Assembly: GCA_937942405.1 (NCBI GenBank)
Contig: CALDEN010000274.1
Coordinates: 1-8,959, forward strand
Reading direction: 5' to 3'
From: an uncultured Saprospiraceae bacterium
GTDB taxonomy: Bacteria; Bacteroidota; Bacteroidia; Chitinophagales; Saprospiraceae
Length of the DNA stretch: 8,959 nucleotides
The notes under the pieces were generated by a model. It saw only the letters and a program-made list of their open reading frames with translations. It did no database searches and had not been told where the DNA came from. The translations under genes and the position numbers were made by a program. This document shows, one piece after another, positions 6,182 to 8,959 of this stretch. How positions within the stretch are numbered: the first letter of the stretch is position 1; each line of letters begins with the position of its first letter.

Positions 6182-8959
6182 ATGCGACGTAATCTTTCGA
6201 TTATTTTTTTGGGTTTGTGTATGCACTTTTTTGGCTATAGCCAATTGATGATTAACGAAGCACACAATGGGGCAGGATTACCTAGTGGAGTACTTACCGG
6301 AGGATACATAGAATTGATCGTTACAGGAAACCCTTGTGAGCTTGTAGACATCAGCAAGATTATTATAGATGACAACAATGGAGACTTTGCAGACTGTTTG
6401 ACTCCACAAGCTTTGGCAGGTACGGGTATTGCCCAGGGATTTATACGTTTTAGAGATCTGCCTCTATGGAAAGCCATTCCTGCAGGTACAATGATCGTGT
6501 TGAGTGAGATAGGCCCGAATGAGATAGACTTTTGTGATTACCTTATGCGTATCGATGTAACGAACTCAGAGTATATCGAACAAGGTATAGATTCCCCTTT
6601 TGCCTCAGCATCAAATGATGCATGTATTAATAGAGATTGTCTTTTGAATCAAGGGGATCCGACGTATAATGTCAATGGTACTTTTGTAGCTCCACAATTG
6701 CCTTTTTCTGGTACTGCATTTTCGGGGTCTCAGAATGGAAGTGCAAATTTTAAAAACGGGGGAGACGCGATACAAATCAGATCGGCTGATGGTAGTTATT
6801 TGCATGGTTTAGGATATGGATTATCTGATACTAATTCTTGTCCCACCGCTTCTCCGATAATCACAGGAGGTCCAGATGAACTTTACTTTTTTACGGGTGA
6901 TAATTTTTTCTTTGAAAATACGATCGATGATGATTTCAAAGTAGTAGATAATTGGGGTAGTGGAATTTCAACAGGTTCTCCAGGTAGAGCCAATTCTTGT
7001 GAAAATGCAGAGTGGATTGCCTCGATGAGAGGACCTTTAGATGAGGCTTTTGAAAGTGGCTCTCTACAATGCAACGCATCTGGACCGAGTTATACAGTAT
7101 GTATAGGGTCTACACAAGAGATCTCACTTGGGAATGGATGTACATCAGATTCCTATATGTGGTCAGTGAGTAATGGAAACGCTTCTATAGTCGGTTCGAC
7201 TACGGGGAGTTCGATAACCCTTGCTGGTAATACAGATGGTACGAGTATCGTTACTGCCAGTGCAACAATGGATAATACTGCATTGGGCTATAACAACTGC
7301 AATGTAGAAAACACGGCAGAAATCGAAATAGACGTAACCATTTCGGCTGGTCCGACGATCACTTGGGATGTAGAACAGGTTTCTTTTTGTGGAGAAGAGT
7401 GTGCACAGATGCCTTTTACAATAACGGGCGGTACTCCTCCTTATGTTATTGAATTTGAAGGAAATACGGTGATTCAATGTTTCTTTAATATTCCTGTTAC
7501 AGAAACATGCACATTTACAGTTAACGGATCGGGGGTTTATCAGATTTGCTTAAACACAGCACCCTTTTCTTGTTTTTTTCCTTTTCCTGAAATCCTTTGT
7601 GAAGATCCAACGACAATGAAATTACCTTCTAATCTGGTTGACGTTTTATCTACTGGGGATGGGACGGTAAGGATAAGAAGCATAACAGATGCTACTGGAT
7701 GTACAGGTACTTATATAGGACCTGATGTAGAGGTAAATTATCAAGATCCGGTGGAGCCTAATATCACAGGTTTAAACTCAATCTGTGAGGGGCAAGATGT
7801 TATCCTGGATGCTGGTCCAGGTTTTATGTCTTATAGTTGGAGTGATTCAGGAGGGTCAGGGCAGACAGCAAGTTTTAGTGGATCAGGCACTTACATGGTA
7901 ACCACGACTGATTCTAATGGATGCGAGGGGTCCGATAGTTTTACGGTGACAGAGCAGACCGCTCCTGATGCAGGTATAGATGGAAGCTTGAGTGTATGTG
8001 CTGGAGAGACACCTTCTGAAAGTGAGCTTTTTGGAGCATTGGGGGGAAGCCCAGATACCGGAGGGACTTGGACTAATGTAGGCTTAGTGTATACGTACAC
8101 CGTTGCAGGTATAAGTCCATGTATGGATGATCCGGCAACAGTAACAGTGATGGAGGATGTGGCAGTCGTTCCATCGTTTGTGCAACTGGGGCCATACTGC
8201 GAGGGAGATATCCCTGATGTGCTACCGTCGACGTCCACCAATGGCATTATGGGGAGCTGGAATGTAGGGAGTATAAATACCTCCACCCAAAACACCACTA
8301 CTTATATTTTTACTCCGGATTCAGGAATCTGTGCATCGACTCAGGAGATGATGGTCATGGTAGAGGAGATGATCACTCCAAGTTTTGCAACCATACCGAG
8401 TCAATGTGCCGGCGAGACGAATCCATTGCCTAATACTTCAACGAACAGTATATCAGGGACATGGTCACCTGCCTTTAATCCCAATGCAACTACAACGTAT
8501 ACTTTTACTCCAAATGCAGGACAATGTGCCGCTACGGAAATGCTAGAAGTAATCATTACTCCAGAGGTCGTTCCTACTTTTGCGATGATTTCTGCACAAT
8601 GTGCTGGTGGGGCTAGTCCATTGCTCAGTACTTCAACGAACAGTATATCCGGGACATGGTCACCTGCCTTTAATCCCAACACGACAACGACATATACGTT
8701 TAATCCAGACGCAGGGCAATGTGCCAGTACGACCATGCTTACAGTTACGATTGAGCCAGAGCTCACACCGAACTTTGCCATGATTTCTGCACAATGTGCC
8801 GGTGGTACTAGTCCATTACAGAACGAATCTATCAATAGCATAACGGGGGTGTGGAGTCCAGTCTTTAATCCCAATGCAACAACGACCTACACATTTACTC
8901 CTGATGCTGGTCAGTGTGCGAGTACAGCAATGATGACTGTAGTGATCGATGCAGAGGTA
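6182..8959 (+). CDS. Giant secreted surface protein with lamin-tail-like N-terminus and Ig/PKD-like repeats, 3' truncated
   Basis: The frame from ATG 6182 has no stop in 926 codons and runs past the window. Residues 1-21 are a signal peptide (RR, then a hydrophobic core, ending GYSQ). Residues about 22-215 look like a lamin-tail-type domain: LMINEAHNG, GYIELIV (41-47), DDNNGDF (63-69), GIAQGFIRF (82-90), and GDAIQIRSADGS (194-205). Then come Cys-bearing Ig/PKD-like modules starting near C307, C403 (with GGTPPY, as in SprB-type repeats), C535 and C606. Four related repeats fill 663-926. This architecture is known from Bacteroidota surface proteins and adhesins that often end in a gliding-motility-associated or type IX sorting domain. 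The C-terminus lies outside, so export by type IX secretion is inferred. It is divergent from the SPOR-like gene. Adhesion or motility is the likely role. Confidence 0.9.
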   Translation, partial: MRRNLSIIFLGLCMHFFGYSQLMINEAHNGAGLPSGVLTGGYIELIVTGNPCELVDISKIIIDDNNGDFADCLTPQALAGTGIAQGFIRFRDLPLWKAIPAGTMIVLSEIGPNEIDFCDYLMRIDVTNSEYIEQGIDSPFASASNDACINRDCLLNQGDPTYNVNGTFVAPQLPFSGTAFSGSQNGSANFKNGGDAIQIRSADGSYLHGLGYGLSDTNSCPTASPIITGGPDELYFFTGDNFFFENTIDDDFKVVDNWGSGISTGSPGRANSCENAEWIASMRGPLDEAFESGSLQCNASGPSYTVCIGSTQEISLGNGCTSDSYMWSVSNGNASIVGSTTGSSITLAGNTDGTSIVTASATMDNTALGYNNCNVENTAEIEIDVTISAGPTITWDVEQVSFCGEECAQMPFTITGGTPPYVIEFEGNTVIQCFFNIPVTETCTFTVNGSGVYQICLNTAPFSCFFPFPEILCEDPTTMKLPSNLVDVLSTGDGTVRIRSITDATGCTGTYIGPDVEVNYQDPVEPNITGLNSICEGQDVILDAGPGFMSYSWSDSGGSGQTASFSGSGTYMVTTTDSNGCEGSDSFTVTEQTAPDAGIDGSLSVCAGETPSESELFGALGGSPDTGGTWTNVGLVYTYTVAGISPCMDDPATVTVMEDVAVVPSFVQLGPYCEGDIPDVLPSTSTNGIMGSWNVGSINTSTQNTTTYIFTPDSGICASTQEMMVMVEEMITPSFATIPSQCAGETNPLPNTSTNSISGTWSPAFNPNATTTYTFTPNAGQCAATEMLEVIITPEVVPTFAMISAQCAGGASPLLSTSTNSISGTWSPAFNPNTTTTYTFNPDAGQCASTTMLTVTIEPELTPNFAMISAQCAGGTSPLQNESINSITGVWSPVFNPNATTTYTFTPDAGQCASTAMMTVVIDAEV
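8168..8959 (+). repeat. Four tandem Ig-like repeats inside the giant surface-protein gene
   Basis: The units are 8168-8374 (69 codons), 8375-8569, 8570-8764 and 8765-8959 (65 codons each, exactly 195 bp). The shared pattern is xPxF, then QCAGxxxPL (YCEG in unit 1), TSTNSISGTWSPAFNPN, TTTYTFxPxAGQCA, and a closing strand. Each has two conserved Cys about 40 residues apart, which could form a disulphide. Units 2-4 are close copies; unit 1 is more diverged and four codons longer. The array probably continues beyond the window, since unit 4 ends exactly at its edge. Confidence 0.9.

Noticed and set aside
7891..8298. Minus-strand open frame of about 135 codons inside the giant gene
   Set aside because: It lies wholly opposite a strongly supported coding region, is low in complexity, and has no recognisable start context or family.
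8401..8874. Long open frame on the minus strand opposite the repeats, itself repetitive
   Set aside because: It is the antisense shadow of the Ig-like repeats: its repeat period and breaks follow the plus-strand units. The plus frame has a signal peptide and clear domain logic, and the minus product resembles nothing.

Overview
The window looks like chromosomal DNA from a member of the Bacteroidota, probably a marine or gliding-type lineage such as Saprospiria or Flavobacteriia. Three things point there: a tandem pair of DUF3857/transglutaminase-type secreted proteins, a SPOR-like domain protein, and the 5' part of a very large secreted protein with a lamin-tail-like N-terminus and Ig/PKD-like repeats, of the sort exported by the type IX secretion system. 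The DNA is fairly AT-rich, and starts lack clear Shine-Dalgarno sites, as expected for this phylum. Placement below phylum is inference from protein style only.

Layout. Positions 1-3674 form a compact rightward cluster: a 5'-truncated transglutaminase-like protein with an intact Cys-His-Asp triad; an overlapping second member of the family whose catalytic Cys and Asp are both replaced; and, 13 bp on, a small three-helix membrane protein. Positions 3675-3897 are a convergent spacer with a strong hairpin whose U-tract reads leftward. Positions 3898-5776 hold two leftward genes for exported proteins that are paralogues over about 138 residues (about 42% identity by hand alignment, no gaps). The longer one adds an acidic linker and a C-terminal SPOR-like domain. 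The 175-bp spacer between them holds a long hairpin and an AT-rich stretch.

Positions 5777-6181 are a divergent intergenic region with no convincing gene. It carries two identical 10-bp palindromes exactly 20 bp apart, a perfect 16-bp palindrome resembling FNR/FixK-type sites, and, two bases further on, one perfect DnaA-box sequence.

From 6182 to the end of the window runs one uninterrupted rightward frame of 926 codons. It starts with a signal peptide and runs off the edge. Its last part consists of four Ig-like repeats, the final three exactly 195 bp each and partly near-identical in DNA, showing recent duplication or gene conversion.

How the genes may work together: every protein encoded here is exported or membrane-bound, or (for the truncated first gene) belongs to a family that normally is, so this is a cell-envelope and surface region. 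I see no defence system, mobile element, RNA gene or CRISPR array. The least explained elements are the paralogous leftward pair with its shared unnamed domain, and the active/inactive transglutaminase-like pair.
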